Assembly (NCBI GenBank): GCA_022605955.1
Contig: JAKCOZ010000001.1
Coordinates: forward strand, 78,542,520-78,606,519
Direction of reading: 5' to 3'
Length of the DNA stretch: 64,000 nt
Source: Rallus limicola
Lineage: Eukaryota; Chordata; Aves; Gruiformes; Rallidae
In this document: positions 12,651-27,600 of the stretch, piece after piece
Layout: every line of letters begins with the position of its first letter
Position numbering within the stretch: the stretch's first letter is position 1
Notes under the pieces: model-generated
What the model saw: the letters and a program-made list of their open reading frames with translations, nothing else
Databases searched by the model: none
What the model was told of the DNA's origin: nothing
Made by a program: the position numbers and the translations under genes

Positions 12651-15600
12651 TAAAGCCCGCGTTTGTAGGGGAATTGTAGGGGAGTGGTGGCCCTCTGCGT
12701 GGTTTTGGGTTCACCCTCTCCCCAGGTGGGATGCCGTGGGGAGAGAGAGAAAGCTCTTTGAGGGTGTTCGGAGTGCCTTGGGGCACGGAGAACCTGAAGC
12801 TGACATTAACCTAAGAATATAGCAGCCGCCGGCTTTCCTCAGGCACGGACAGTGAAGTCCTTTAGCCCTCTGCGTGGGGTTTCCAGGAGGGGGCTGGAGA
12901 CAGCTGTCCCCTCCGCAGCTGTCCCTTCCAAGTCTGCCTCGGGTGGGTTCTGGCAGCTGTCCCCTCAGTGGTCTCCTCCCCTGGGCTTTGGCGTGCCTGT
13001 GAGCCCTCAGGTTGGTTCCCCCCGTGGCTGGCGTGGAGGAGGTGTGACTGCCATATGTCAGGGTGTTGGGAGAACAGCCTGCACACCCCTTGGCAGCCCA
13101 AGAGCAGGTGGGTTTTGTTGCTGCTGCTGCTTAGCCCTGTGTCAGGGCTGTATGTGAAAGTCTCTTTCAACAGTGTGACCGGCTAGAGAGCTTGGTGGCT
13201 GCTTGGACCCAGAGTGAAAGCTAGCAGTGGGGCGGTGTTTATTTCTGAGAGTGCCTTTTCAACCAGAATACCTTTTTATCCTTTGCTTTGTGGCCATTTC
13301 TGGTGCATAGTCCTGGGCTTGTTTCCTTTACTGACATTTCCTTCAGGGGAGTAGTGTGGGATTCTCAGTCTCCTTCAGGATTGTGCTGTCTTAGATTAGA
13401 TGTAGATACGTTAGGAGTGATGTGTTTTCAGAGAGAGTGTAATTCTTATGTAATGTGTGAGTCAACATATCACTTCATGGATCTTGGAGTGTGAGTCTTG
13501 CTTCAGACTTGCACTGTTTTTGTAACATCATGAAATGTTTTTGAAGACTATTGTTGAGCTGTTAAAACAGGCTGGAACAAGGCTGGTCTCTTTGGGACCA
13601 CTGGTATTGCTACACTGGGAGCCAAGGTACTCAAAGAGTGTTTTCAGCTGTCTGCTACCATGGAGTCTCTAAATTTCTCATGCTTTTCCATGCTTACTTG
13701 GTTTACTGAAGTAGCTGTTTGAAGGATGGGAAAGATCCTAACAGTGAACCCCCCCCCCCACAATAGCAACCTTCTACCTTGTACAATGTGGGTATCATCT
13801 GCAGAACATGAAGAAAGTAACTGCTATATAGATGCCTCTTTACAGCGTTGCAGCCTGCAGTTGCAGGCTTTCTGGGCTGAGTCAGCAGGAATGGAGAAAG
13901 CCAGGAGAGCCAGAAGAATATACTCTTTATATGAAGATGAGAGGGTGGGGGTAAAGCATTTCAGGCCAATTTTGTGGCCTGAAAGACAAGTATTTGTGCT
14001 ATTTCTTTTACTGCAGAGCATTGCATGCTCTCTAGGGTGCTTTGAGACTGCAGTGATTGTGAGCACATTCAGCCTTCTTTGCCTAGTGAAGAAGGTGTTC
14101 AGGTCAAAGTGACTGCAAACCAATGTCTCTGCTTGCTTTCTTCTAGGCTTTTGGACAGATCTGCTTACTGCCATTCTTAATGAGGTAAGAATAGGGAGTT
14201 TTCTCCCCCTCCAATTTTCTTCCTTTCCTTTTTTTTTTTTTTTTTTTTTGAAGATTTTTGCAGTGCACACCACTCACAGGTTATCTGAAATGACCTTTTC
14301 AGGGAGGGAGGTTGCATAACTTGATTGGAGAGTGAGCAAGATTGTCATACAGGTTGTTTTCCTGACTTTTTTAACTGCTATTGTTTGCATGGCTCTCTGT
14401 CAGGAGAAAAGAACCTTGTTTCACACTCAGGCCAACACATAGAAACCAAATTTGATTACTTGCCTCTTTGCCTTTCAGTCCTTTTGCTGAGGAGCGGTCT
14501 TTCAAAGATTGTGGATGTGCTGTGAATGTCACCAGTAGTGGTAAAAGAATGGTAGTTATGGGGAAATGAGGCCAAGTTCAGAGGTTTTAGTATGTTCTCT
14601 TTAAAGATACTCACCGTTTTAGGCTGGCCTTTCCTCCTCCTCTCCCACTTAAGTGGTTGTTAGAAACTGTGCTTTCAAGTGTAGAGGGGACTAAGAACCA
14701 CTCAGGAAGGAGGCATCAGGAGCCTCAGGCTCACGCTTGGCTCTTGGAGTTTGCCTGGCCTTTCATGGGTCATCTGTGCAGATCCCAGGATGCCAAGAAA
14801 TGTATTAAACGTGATTGGTACCCTCGAATCTGTTTTTGGGGCCTGGGCTTTTTGAGCAAATCAAACCCAGTCAAGTGTCACTGCTGTTGCAGAGCAGATC
14901 GTTCCTTGACATCTGTGGCAGGACCTTGATTCCTTGCTTCATTATATATTCCAAGCCCTGGACTTGTGCCCTGATCAATGTTTTATTTGGTTGTGAATTA
15001 ACTATGTTGAAGCAGGTCATGGAAAAATCTGGAGCTTGTTGTAACAGGATTACTGCTCAAATGTATGGCTTGTACTCCTTTCTCCTTTTCCTCCCCATTC
15101 CTGTCTTTATTGGTCTGTGGGTGATATGTCTAATTAAAGGGATTTGAAAACGTTCACCAGTTCTTTCCCAGCTTGGGTTTATGGAGGCTGCCTGGCTTTA
15201 AGTCAAGAGGTGGGAGGGTTTGTTAAGCAAGCAGAATAGATTTTGTCCTGCCTTTAGGAAAGGTGTGAGAGATTATCATGTAACTGTTGCAACTCCCTGC
15301 TGTGAGAGCAGGCTACTGAGACAAAATGTTCTTGGGTAAGGTTCCCCCTGCACAGTCTGAAAAATTAGTCATGATGGTGGAGCTTGCAAACTGTAGCAGG
15401 GACTCTCTTTCAGGCTGAACAACCTTTCTCTCATGCGTTCACTTGACCTTCATGAAGATCCCACATTTGTCCCCGACGTTGCTGCAGAGATGACTGAAGA
15501 CCAGTCCGAGGCTAAAAACACTTCAGATGTTATCAAGCAGCTGATAGATTCAAGGTCAGTATATGATGTGTGAGAGTGGAGTGGAAGAACACATGTCTTG

Positions 15601-18600
15601 GCACTGTTGTGTCAGTGGGAAGCTGCCCTTGTCAGTAATCTGCATTAAAATATTTTTCCATGCCTGGCTTTTTACAAAAGAAATTGTGCTGTCAGTCATC
15701 TTTCCTTTTATAACGTATGCATAGCCAGTAGTTACAAGCAGTGTGCCATTTCTGCAAGCTTCTGGGAGTCTGCTTATTGGGGAGAGGCTGAATTCTGCCC
15801 TTGCCAGGGCTCTGGTTGTGTGCTGTTAGAACAGTTAAACTTGGTGGCTGGCTGGTCGGTGTGTGCATCCCTTTAAATGAATTTTTAGCTGTGCTGTTTC
15901 TTGCCTACAAGGAATCTCAGAGAGGACACAGGGGCTGCTTGGAGAGCAGAAGGAAAGCAGGTTCTAAAGAAAATGAACCACAGTAAGTTAGGCTTTGTAA
16001 GTTATGTTGTTTGGATAAAAGCCTGTTCAGCTGCTTGATTGCAGACTGTACTTGGTTAAATCCCACTAGATTCCAGGCAAATCATTACTCAGGCTCGCAT
16101 GTCTTGCTGAGGGCCGATGCTGCGATGGGAGCAGCTGCACTGCTGAATGCTCTTCTCATCTGGTTTTGTTCTTAGCTGTGGGCCTGTACAGTAGTTACTG
16201 AATATGTCTCTGAACTTTATCAGTGTCTCAGAGAGTGGGTTCTCTGTATTACCTCTACTTTTGGCAAGACTAAGCTTGCTCCCTGCTTGAGTTATTAAGT
16301 CAGAGCAAGGGAAAACTTCCAGCTCCTTCGTTTTAGAGGGAGGAATGTGTTTCTGTATTTTCCTGCAGGCACTGGTCAGGGTTAGTGCAGCTTTCTCGTG
16401 TCCCCAGTTCTCCCAGTGACATATTACAGTCACTGTTTGAGAGCAGGTTACTGGAGCCTTGACTCTTCCCTGCCCTGTTTCATGGGATGGCTTCTGGGTT
16501 GGGTGAAGATACGGAGTTAGCACAGGAGTAGTATTTGCTAAGTCTTCGTCTTCAGATGACTTCACGCTCATCCTGTTGTCATGAGAAATGGTTTATTTCT
16601 TAAATACTGGGGCCATCAATTAGTTTTCAGCACTTTGCTGATGTGTATCCTTACGTGTGCTGCGTAGTGCCTTTTCCTGCTCCCACACCACAGACTCTGC
16701 ATGTGCTGATGACTCTGTCTGGATCAAATTGTGACAGAGATCCTGGGGGTAGGTTGACCCGTATGTTCTAGCTGTTCTGTAATGCTGCAGCTGTGAGTGC
16801 CAAATGTAAACCTGGAATAAATTTTGGAGAGTTTAGTGACTGCTCTATTGCAGTACAAATACGAAGCAACCAAAACATGTCAGCAGGGCCGATGTGTCAC
16901 TTCTGTGGCACCCGTTGTGTGCCCAGCACCTTGAATGCCTGCAAGGAGCCCGACGCGGTGTGGGCTGGGAGGCGTAGGCTGGCAGGCCAAGTGGTGGCCT
17001 GCAGGTTTGCTCTGAGTGGGTGAGTGAGGCCCAGCCTGCATTGGGCTGTGGTACCGAAGTCTGCTTGCCTGAACGGAGGTGGCTTTGACGGTTCATAGTT
17101 GTCCTTTCCTTTGCAGGCTTGATTCTGCTAACAATGGGTTTAACTTCAAAGGGATCAAAGATTACCTGGACTGCTACCGGTAGGTGACATTGTGTTCTGG
17201 GAACAACCTGTCTCACGTGTTCTGCTGCTGTGGGTTGCCTCTGTTCCACAAGCACTGGGGCTTTGTTAACCCCTTTGTTAGGATTGTCCATGAGGTACCT
17301 CTGTTTGCATCACCCTCTGTGTTCCTTTCCCTCTAACAAAGGAAAGCCAACTGGGAGAGCAGGCATAAATTTACAAGCCCTGCAAGGATATTTAAACACT
17401 GTTTTCCTTGGCTTATTGTCAGTCTTCTCTGGGAGAGATTTCTACATACCTTGCTTGCCCAAAATTGTGAGTGAGAAGGAGAGGAAGGTTCATTTGGATG
17501 ATATGAGATGCACATAGTGTGGGTCTCTGAAGAATCCCTTGGTTCCCCAGCTGCTTGTGCTCCTGTGAGCAGTTTGACTGCTTTCACCCAGTGAATGTGT
17601 CCAGATTGGGAAGGGCTGGAAGCACGCCCCTGACTGTGAGATGGTGCAAGCTGTTGGCTGCTTGGTAACTCCTGGTTGCCTTTGGGACATGTGCCAGGTA
17701 TGGAGTGCTCAGATAAATCCTCTCATGCTCCTGGCACTTGTTCCTCAAGGCCACCTCTGCTGTGGCCTTGGAGCAAAAGGCTGACGCTGCAGTCTGGTCT
17801 TACAGGTGCATCCTCTGGCCCTGAGGTTTTTGCATCAGCCAGAGATAGATGTGTTGGTGGTGAAACATAGCTGTTTGCTGGGAGAGAGGGAAAGCCAGCT
17901 TGTTACAGGTCAGTTGTGACAGTGCTGCTGGGAGCCCCATCTCTGCAGCAAGAGGGGGCTGGCATCCCAGTCTTTGCTCATGATCCTGGGAGTTTCATAG
18001 CCTCAGGCTTTCAGGACCTTGAGGACTCTGTAAAGCTGACAGCTGTCCTTCCCTTGTAGATCTGGTGGTTTGGGAATATCTGGGTAGTGCTCCTAGCTCC
18101 TGCTCCTACTCTGAGGGTTGGGGGCGTGCTGTGTAGGCCAATTCTCCCCTTAAGGAAGGGAGTCTTCTGTCTCGGTGGTGTCAGCAGTGTTGAAATCACC
18201 ACCAAACAACAGATTATTATCTAGTTCTTGCTTACAGATGTGACAGCTGCCATCTTGCTACATGAGAGGCAAGCCCTGTGTGTGGGTGTGGTGTGGGGGG
18301 TCCTGTAACCAGGTTCCAACTTCCTCTGTCCTGCAGGAGTGGGAAGCTGACGCCGTCTCAGGTAGCAAAGAACATCATCGCCATGCTGGAGGACTGTGAC
18401 AAATCCACCCCCCCACTCAGAGCCATCGTGCAATGGGACCAGGAGCAAATAATGCAGGTAATGTCTGCCTCTGGTAGGAAAGGGGCCTCTGCCATCCCAA
18501 GAGCAGTAGCATCCATTAGAAGGGGCAGAGGGTCTTCTGATACACTGCATGGAAAAGAATGTACATTTCCCCCCCCTCCCCCTCCTTTTATAGAGGACTA

Positions 18601-21600
18601 GAAACAAGTTTGCTTTCCTTCTTGCAAAGAGGGGTAGCATTTAAGCAATCTGTTTCCTGCAGGATGACTGTGATTAAAACAGGACTTCTGTGCGTATGGG
18701 GCATCCATCAGCATAGATGCTTCCAAGTAGTAGTTCCCTGTCAGCAGTTCCCTGTCAGCATATGGTGGAAGAAGAAAGAAACTTTTATATTATGGCTTAG
18801 TAGCAGCCTGAGACTGAACAGATACCAAAAATGTCTGATACTGGTAATGATCTTCAGCTCAACTGAATTATATATAATGTATACATTTTTTTTCCCCTCT
18901 GTGCAGATGGCTGAGGCCTCCACTGCTCGTTACCAGAATAAATGCACCCTGTCATATCTGGATGGCATCCCAGTGTGTCTGAAAGAAGAATTCAAAGTGG
19001 TGAGTTTCCTTGCATAGCTGTCAGGTCATGCTGCAGGTGGTCAACCTAGAGAACCTGAGAAGGTTTTAAGGCCAGCTCCTCATCAGAAGCCTGAGAATAT
19101 GTTTGTAATAAGGGGTAGTATGTGGGTTTGTAATGAGAAGGATTAACAAGTTTTGCCAGGTGATGTGTTCCATTTCTTGAACTGATCTCTTTGATCCCTG
19201 GGGAGTAGAGGGTAGGGGTAGGAAACAGTCCCTCTTACGATGAAATTGAGAGTGTAGAAAGCATCTGTAGTGGTGGGTGTAACTGTCTGTATTTCTCAGG
19301 CACTGACTGCTCCAGTGGAGCAGCACCCCCTTCTCCTTAACATGTGTCAGAAATATGCAAGTTTATTTGAAAAACCTCACTCAGGAGGAGTTTTGCCTGT
19401 GGCCTAAAAACAGTTAGCATTAAATACTCCTGGCAGTGCCATGGAGCTGCCGTAGGCTCTGCAGAGACCTACCCTTAGGGTGGGAATCCTGTTTATGTAC
19501 AGATACTTCCATTGCTGCATCGAAATGAAGATTACTTAGCATACCCTGAAAATGAGCCCATCTGGTATTTTGGCACCCACCCAGTCCACCAGTGCCTCAC
19601 TTCAAAGCACTGCAGATCTGAAACGCTGCAGCCCTGGCTGTAGAAAAAAGGGAAATGTAGCTCCTGTGTGCTCTGGGGCAGAGGTTCTGCAGCCTCTGGG
19701 CATAGCAGTTGCATTGCTGCAGGGAGACAGAGTTTTTGACCATCTAAGTGTTTCTGATCTTCTGCACCATGGTATTAAAAGGGTTCCTCTGCGTGGGAGC
19801 AGGAACAAATATTACCTAGGGTTCAGTGTCTGTCCTAACAGAAACCAGCACAGGGCAAGATGAAGAGTGAAGCTTCCCAGCCCTTACTTACCTTTGTGGG
19901 TGCTAAATGCCTGGGATCTCTTGTGGGGCATGTGAAGCGTGCAGGTGTGCCTGCCTAGCTTGCCAGGGCTTTAGGATGAATAATAAGGTGTCCCTTTGCT
20001 AAGGTACCTTACTATCACCGAGTGGGAACAGTGTATCTCGGGACTGAGCCCGAAACAGAAGATGCTGCTGTGGCCAAGAAGCTGCGAGAGGCTGGGGCTG
20101 TCATCATTGGGGTCTCAAACATGCACGAACTAGGGACTGGGACAACTGGATGCAACCCTAATAGGTAAAAATCTCTTTCTTCTCTCTTGCCACCAGCCTA
20201 GAAAGACCTAGAAGTCTGTCCAGAACTGACAGAGAAGGGTACAAGAGTAGGGTGAGGATGTGAGAATAAAACTGATGGAAGCACCCTGTGCAGGGAGAGA
20301 CCCATGGGTATGAAAACCTGGCATTGTAGATCTGAGGGTTGGAGTAGCCATGGAAGCCTGAAGGCTCCTGAAGCCAAAGGAAGGAGAGGATCCAAGTGGT
20401 GTCTGCTGAGTAAGGAATTTGGTCTGCCAGGCCCTAAAGCCTGGAGGTGTGACTGTTTATAGGATGAATGGTAGACAAAAGCAGTGACAAAACAAATAGT
20501 AATCCGATGCTCAGTCACAGTAATGACTAAGGGCCCAGAACAGTGAGAAAGGGTACAGTCAGCTCAGAAGAACGTAGGTTTTCATTTACTAGCTGAAGAG
20601 GTTCACTAGAATTTGCTTTGCCATTGTGAGTTCTCCAGCTACAGCCAAGCTGGGAACTGCTGTTCTAGCACAGTGGTCCTCACGGCCCCAATACCACACG
20701 TGCAGAGCTATGCTTCCAGCATGTACAGCTGGATGGAAGTGGGGCTCCCCCTCAGCTGCAGTGGGATGCCAGGGTATTTCCTCACTGTATGAGGTCATCT
20801 GGATACCATGCCACCCAGAAGGTCACTGGTGTTTGGGGACTGTGGGCGAGCTGGTGAGTTTGGGAGCTGCTGCTGTGGGATAACGGGCAGAGCCAGGGAT
20901 GCTGACTGGCTTGTCTGCAAGAATTACTGGCCCCCAGCTGCTCCACCTTTTGGAATTACATAATGCACAGTGGCACACCGTACTGGTGATGTGCTGTTGC
21001 AGAGAGAAGAACAGGAGTGACATCCTTTCTCTGTCTCTTTTGGATTGGCTGCTTAGGGTATGAAGATTGGACACTGAGGCAGGAGTCTCTTTTGCATCTT
21101 GTTTTCTTGGGCCATAAGATTATCTGGGTAGGAATGACATCTCTTTACTGAGAGATTGGAATCCCAGAGCTGTGTTCCTGGATCTTTTCCTGCCCTGTAG
21201 TGCACACAGTCCTTTCTTGGAAAAAATTCAAAACTGTTTGTCTGCCTCAGGTACCACAAGATTGCTAGGAATCCCTACAAGATTGACCACTTCACAGGTG
21301 GGAGCTCCAGTGGGTCAGCAGCAGCTGTAGCAGCAGGTAGGTGGTCCTAAAGGTCCTAGGGTTCAGGGGTGGTGGGAGGAAGGTCCTGAGCCAAAGCACT
21401 GACCTCAAGCATTCAGTTTTTATGAGCGGGTTTAGAAGCTGGAGGAAACTCCCAGCTCGATAGAGAGCTCTGTGTGCTGTCTTGGCTACAGAATGGACAG
21501 GGCAACACGATGTCTCTCTGATCACAGGCTAATGTGTGGATTTGTTTGGTGTTTCTTTTTGGCAGGTCTCTGCCCAGTGGCTATTGGCACAGATGGAGGC

Positions 21601-24600
21601 GGCTCTGTGAGGATTCCTGCTTCTTTCTGTGGTGTGGTGGGGCTGAAAGGTAGGGTCCTTCAGTCAGGGAGGGGTATCAGCTAGAATGCCACAAACAGGT
21701 CAGGCACCGTCCATTAATTCCTGTCAGGGAAAACCAGACCAGAGAAACTGGGGAGTGTAACATCCTCAGAGTCATCTGGGCACCACTGGCAGAGCAGGAG
21801 AACCCTCAGTACTGGGTACCAAACAGATCTTCAACAAAACAACTTATTTCAGTCAAACGCTAAGCAAAGCATGAGTGCTGCTTTTCTTTCTACCCACTCA
21901 TCCCTCTTCAGTCTTTATTCCTTGCTGGGAGGTGTTCCAGACACAGTCTGTACTGAGTGGGTGAAAAGCATCTTCAGTTAGGATGGTTTGTCGTCACCCT
22001 GGTTGTATGGAGAGGCTGGTGCTGCTCAGGTTTGTGCCTGGCAAGTTAAACCTGGTGTTAGGCTTGTATGAAACCAGGGCACAGCCATTCCCTCTTATTT
22101 CAGTGTTACAAGAAGTAGCAAGACAGTTTTTGCAGTAAGTTTTAATCAAGGGGAACCAGCAGAGGATACAAGAAATGCACAGGGTGCCCTCTGAAGCATG
22201 GAAGGTGGCGAGGCAGGATTGTCACTTGGAGGAGATGCTGGTTTTTTGGGAGTGGTTGATCTTCCCAAAGGATCTGAGCTGCTTCATCCAAGACCAGATC
22301 CTTGGCCATTACTGTTTTTCCATCCTTCGTGTGTGATCAGCTTGGTTAATCTTGATTCATCCGAGGAAGGTAACGATGACGGTGCCAAAAATGTTACTGG
22401 TCAGGAAGGTGATGCAGATATTCAGAGCAGGCTGGTGGTAGGCATGAACTGGTGAAGTGGGTGAGATCACCCAGGGGTTGGTATCTCCTGCTGTTGATAA
22501 TCCTGCTCCTGCCTCTCCCTCCTCCATAGGTAGACGGTGCTTCTGCGTGTTTAAATGCATGCGTTTCAAATTGTCCCTGCACGCACTGCCCCTCAAACAA
22601 ATAATTTCTTATGGGGGGGAAATCGCTTTCACTGTTTGTTGGAAGCATCGTGGTCAGCAGCTGGGTGCTGAAGGGTGAGTGGCTGGGCTCTGCAATGGCA
22701 GACATAAAACTGACTGGCAGGGGTGTGTTGTTCCCTGATGGGGGAGGGGGGGGGGTGGGGGGCACCAGAGCTGGGTCAGGTCTGGTTTAGCTAACTGTCC
22801 ATTCCTTTTTCTCTAGGCACGTTCGGGCGTATCAGTTCTCGGGGCAGCTTGCCGCTCTCCTACTCCACGGTCAGCGTCGGTAAGGGGCTTGTGCTCCCCT
22901 TCGGGGACCCTGCTGTGCCGTGCCCTCAGAGGGGAGGCAGTTCTGTGCCTACAGATGACCTTGGGAGGAAGGTATTATCTACCCCTCGTCGCATTTTTAT
23001 AACCCATCTCTCTTTCGCAGGCCCCCTCTGTACCTCGGTGGCAGATGCGGCCATTGTTTACAGTATCCTTGCTGAGCCAGATCCTCTCTACCCATACGGT
23101 AGGTGAAGCCTCTCCCTGCCTGAGCCTAGGTGCTCTGCCTCCTTAGAGGCATCCTAAAATGAGGAACTCTTCTTTGTTCTCTGCAGGACAAAAACAGCCA
23201 AAAGCAACCCTATCTGGTATGTGTGCTCCTGATCTGAAAGGCTTAAAACTGGGAGTGGACTGGACATTTTTTAAGGTGCCTGCTTTCTCTCTCTTTCTGC
23301 TGCTTTGCAAAATGAGATTCTGAAGGAATTCAGTGCATTCACTGATCTCTTGCCTGTCATTAGTAGAGCTGCTCATATTTAGTCCTACCGCTGGAAGAGA
23401 ATATAGCCTGGGTGAAAATACCAAAAGGGATAGATTTTCATTTTTCCTAAGGCAGCCTTTTGAGTAAAAGTCTGTTGGTGGCATGAGAAAAGGTAAAACT
23501 ATACAGTTGATGTCAGTATGCTTCCTCATGCTGTTGTTTCAATGGGTCACAGTGCTTCTGAACTGATTATAGAAGGCAGTTAGTTTAAAATCAAATGAGG
23601 AAAATTAGTGTGTGTCTATTGAGTGGTACTTCATCATTCCAATATAGAAACTGGGCTTGCAAGCCAGTGCTGCATGACAGTTATAATGCAGCCCCACAAA
23701 CGCGCTCAGGATTTCTTCCCTGGGGGGAAACAAGGACTCTTTCTGGCTCTGTTCCAGCACAGAGGAAGAATATCCTCTCCTATGGAAAAGACAACCCTTC
23801 CTTTTCCATAGGACCTGCAACCTGTTCTCTTGGAGCAGGTGGCCTAAGGCAGTCCTGGAGAGCTGTGTTTTGCTGCCATTAGGGACAGGAACAAGGGAAG
23901 GTCCATGAGGACCTAAGACCTGGTGAGTGTGCTCGCCAAGGAGAGGAGGGCAGTTCCTAAAGTCTATTTAGTTCTTTCTCTTTTTCTCTAGGCATGTGAT
24001 GCTGAAGTCCTGTCCATCTGTGAGAAAGGTAAAGAGGAAAAGTTTGTAAGTTTCTTATTTTGCCTGATGTCCTGGTATCACCTGGTGCTCCTCTAGTGTA
24101 TGCATTAAAAAGATCTTGCCTGAAGTCCTTAAAGGCAGATGAGATGCTGAAAGAGGTCTGTCTGGACAAACAGTGGTAGCTTTGTCTTAGGGAAACCCTC
24201 CTGCCTGCTGAGGGTTACAAAGCTCAGCAGTTGTAGGCTTGTCAGGTTAAAGTGGAAGAATGCAGGCCAGTGTGCAGAGCCTCTGTCTGTATAAAGACAG
24301 ATCTGTGCCCAGCAATACTTACTGCTCAAGCTTTAATGGCAAAAGACTATTTAAGGCAAGGACTTCTTTCACAATGTAATGTTTAATAGGAAAGACAGGG
24401 CTAGGTCTTTGTGATGCATCCAGTTCTCTGGTATTTCCCTGAAATCAGCTGAATGGTGCCCTTAGGGTGGCTTTGTCAGATTTTAGACTAGGCAAAACTG
24501 ACCCTGGTGAGTACTTGGGGGCGAGGGAGAAAGATTCTACAATGCCTGGTGTTTTAGTTGGCCTTGTATGCATTGGAGCTAAGATTGTTCACAGTAATTC

Positions 24601-27600
24601 AGGCTTTGTTTGCCTAAGTTTTCTTCAGCCTCCTTATTTCCATAGAGTGTGTGTAGAGTTTTCTTAGGAGAGATGCACCATAAGCCAGTGAAATAGGCAA
24701 GCTTGGTTATTTATGAAGAAGCTGGGAGTCAAAGAAAGGGGTTCATTTTAGACTGCAAAAGATTCACTTTTTCCAAAGCCTTGCTAATGTGCATCAGGAT
24801 TTAGTGGACCTGTACTGTTGGTGTGGTCTGAGTATCCCCTGGGTTCCTCTACCGTTGTGGTTCAGAAGAGGCTTTGAATGGGCATCTCATGCTGCTACAT
24901 AATCACCTCAGGCTGACAAAATACCAGTCACATCAAGTGCTCAGGGAAGCACTGTCAGACCACCTTTGCTCTTTGGGTTACCTGGGGGGAGGAGATGAGC
25001 TTGCCCAAAGCTTAGCAGGTACCTTAAGAACCTGGGTGCAAGCCCCTGCCCTGTTGGAGTACAGAGATCTACTTAGGCTGAAGGCTTTTTCCTAGGAGAA
25101 GCAGCCGCAGTAGTCTGCGTGCCACTGAAGGGGCTTGCCTTGCAACGGCCTGTGGGGCCTCTAGCTTCCTAGGGTGGGTAGGGATTTGCAGCCCTTCTGT
25201 CTGGTGAACTCAAGGATGCTTTCTCTGCTGTACCTGTTCTGTACTCAGCTGTGGAGCACCTGAGGAGTTTGGGAGCCAGTGTGGTTGAAGTGTCTCTTCC
25301 AGAGATGGAAGAAGTGAAAACAGCACATGCCATCTGCATTCTCAGTGAAATGAGGGACTTCCTGCAACCTGACTTCAACAAACATTTCCATGAATTGGTA
25401 AGCAGCAGCAGCAGCTTGGATCAGTGGCAGTAGCTGTCCCAGCTGATGCAGAACAAGTTTCATATGCCACTGGATAACTACTGATACAAGAGAGCAGACC
25501 TGGAAAAGAACTCCTTGGCTGTCACCTTCAGTTTCTTGCCAGCAGACCTATGACTGGTGTTTTATCTTTCAGAATTTGGACACCCGGGCTAACCTGGCCT
25601 TGGCTTGCCAGTTCACAGCTCTGGATTATATTACGGTAAGGAACGTGCTGTGGGGAGGCACCCGGGGAAGTTGTAAAGGTGGGGTAGAGGAGTCCCTTAC
25701 CGTTCCATGGGCATGGGGAGGTTAGCATCCAGGTGTACCCCATCCGCTGTGAAAGCGTGCTGAATTGTGGGGCACCGCAGCGAGGACATGCCACGTGGAC
25801 CCGTGTCCTGCGTCTTGATTCCAAACCGCAGGGGTGGCGTCTTCTTTTTGCAGAGGTGTAGACTCTGATGGGCAGAGCCTGTCATGGTCAAACACGGGCC
25901 TCAGGAACCTGGAGGGCCCAGCCAGACAGTAGGTGTCTCTCTGCTTGCAGGCAAATCGACAGAGAACTCGGAGCATGAGATTTTTGCAAGAGATCTTCAC
26001 CACTGTGAACTGTATCCTTACACCAGGTATTGGCAGCCTTGCTCCCCAACTGCCCTGTGCTGCATTTTAAGAGCAGTTACTCCATGAACCTTCCCTCCCC
26101 AATTTTAAGGGCATTATTTTTGTGCATAGACTTTGCACAAAGCCTTTAGAAGTAGATGCAGCTGGGTTTGAAGGCTGCTGTGTATTTCTAGACTTCCTGC
26201 CTGTATCCACAGCAGAGAGAAACTCCTTGGTACTCAAAACAGGAGCTGCAGGAGCCAGCACACTTAACACAGGAGGGACTGGACATGTTCTTATGTCTGA
26301 AGATGGTTTTGCTCTAAATAGAAACTAACTGCTTAATTCAGAAATCCCAGCAACTTGATTGCATTCCAGGGGTTTGAATTTGCATCACCAATGTTTTATC
26401 AGACACGTGGCTTTAATGAACAGAGCTGCTCCTTGGAGATTGCCCACTGTCTGACTCTTCCTTTGCTCTTTAAACACTGACAGAGGCTGCCCAGAGAGGC
26501 TATGGAGTCTCCATCCCTGGAGATAATCAGAAGCTATTTGGACATGGGCCTGGACAAGCCCTCTGTAGCTGACCATCCTTGAGATGGAGGGTTAGATAGG
26601 ATGACACCTTGGGGTCCCTTTCAACCTCATTCTGTGATTCCTCCACAGCTATTCCTTGCACTGCCCCAAGAATCTATGAATCCGACCTCTTGACTGGGTG
26701 CAGCGATTTTTACTTCACAGTCCAGTCCATGAGGTAAGAAAAGCGCTGCTTGCACTGTGGAAGCAAAAGTTTGGCAAACAGATGGAAACTAGCCGTACCA
26801 GCTGAAGGGGCTCAGGCTGTAGGGCAGGAGAGGTTGATCCTTGCTGCCTCTCCAAAACAAGGGTGACTTTGCTGCTGTGCCAAGGCAGGAATGCTGATGA
26901 CCACTTTCCCCCCAGGTTCATGCAGCTTGCTAACTTCACTGGGATTCCAGGCCTGGTGGTCCCCGTTGGATATTCTACTGCTGGGCTTCCTATCGGCTTC
27001 CAGGTAAGGACCAACTCTTTGTGGATGCTGGGTCAGAAAATCCCCAGCTGGCTTTGTCCTGAACCACTATAACCAGGTTCCTACTCTGGCGTAGCACACG
27101 TGAGGAGCTGACAGGTACTGGGAATAAGGTTTTAACTTGTGTATGAAGAGACCTGGCTCAGAGTAACTCACTCCTGAGTGGCAGAGAGACTCTGGAGGTA
27201 TCTAGGAAACAGATTGCTCTGTCTCACTGTGTACTTGAATCAGGACCTACAATTTGTCATTACTCTCTTCCATACTTGTCAGTTCTGTAACTTCTTTTAA
27301 GTCCTTCCTTGCTCTTCTTCCTCTTAAAGTGGGTCTCCTGTAAGTAAAAAGTCCATGTCTTGTAATTACAAGTCATGCAGCTGCCTCTATTCCAAAGGCA
27401 GTGATGCCATACTTACTAGGGTTAAAGGGAAAGCACGTGTCCTTCTGGTGCTGCTGGGGGAAGAGAATCGTCATTTTGCAGGGCTTTGAGGAGTGTCTGT
27501 GCTTGATGATGCTACTTGTTTGTTGGTTTTTTTTTTTTTTCCTTCTCCCCCTTCTCCTTTCTTTGCCTCTCTCATCTTCTCCCAGGTCATGGCAAAATGG

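Noticed and set aside
11791..12786. 331-codon minus-strand open frame over the shared promoter
   Set aside because: It is an artefact of high GC content. Only the part from the ATG at 11967 to 11871 is the CHD1L first coding exon.
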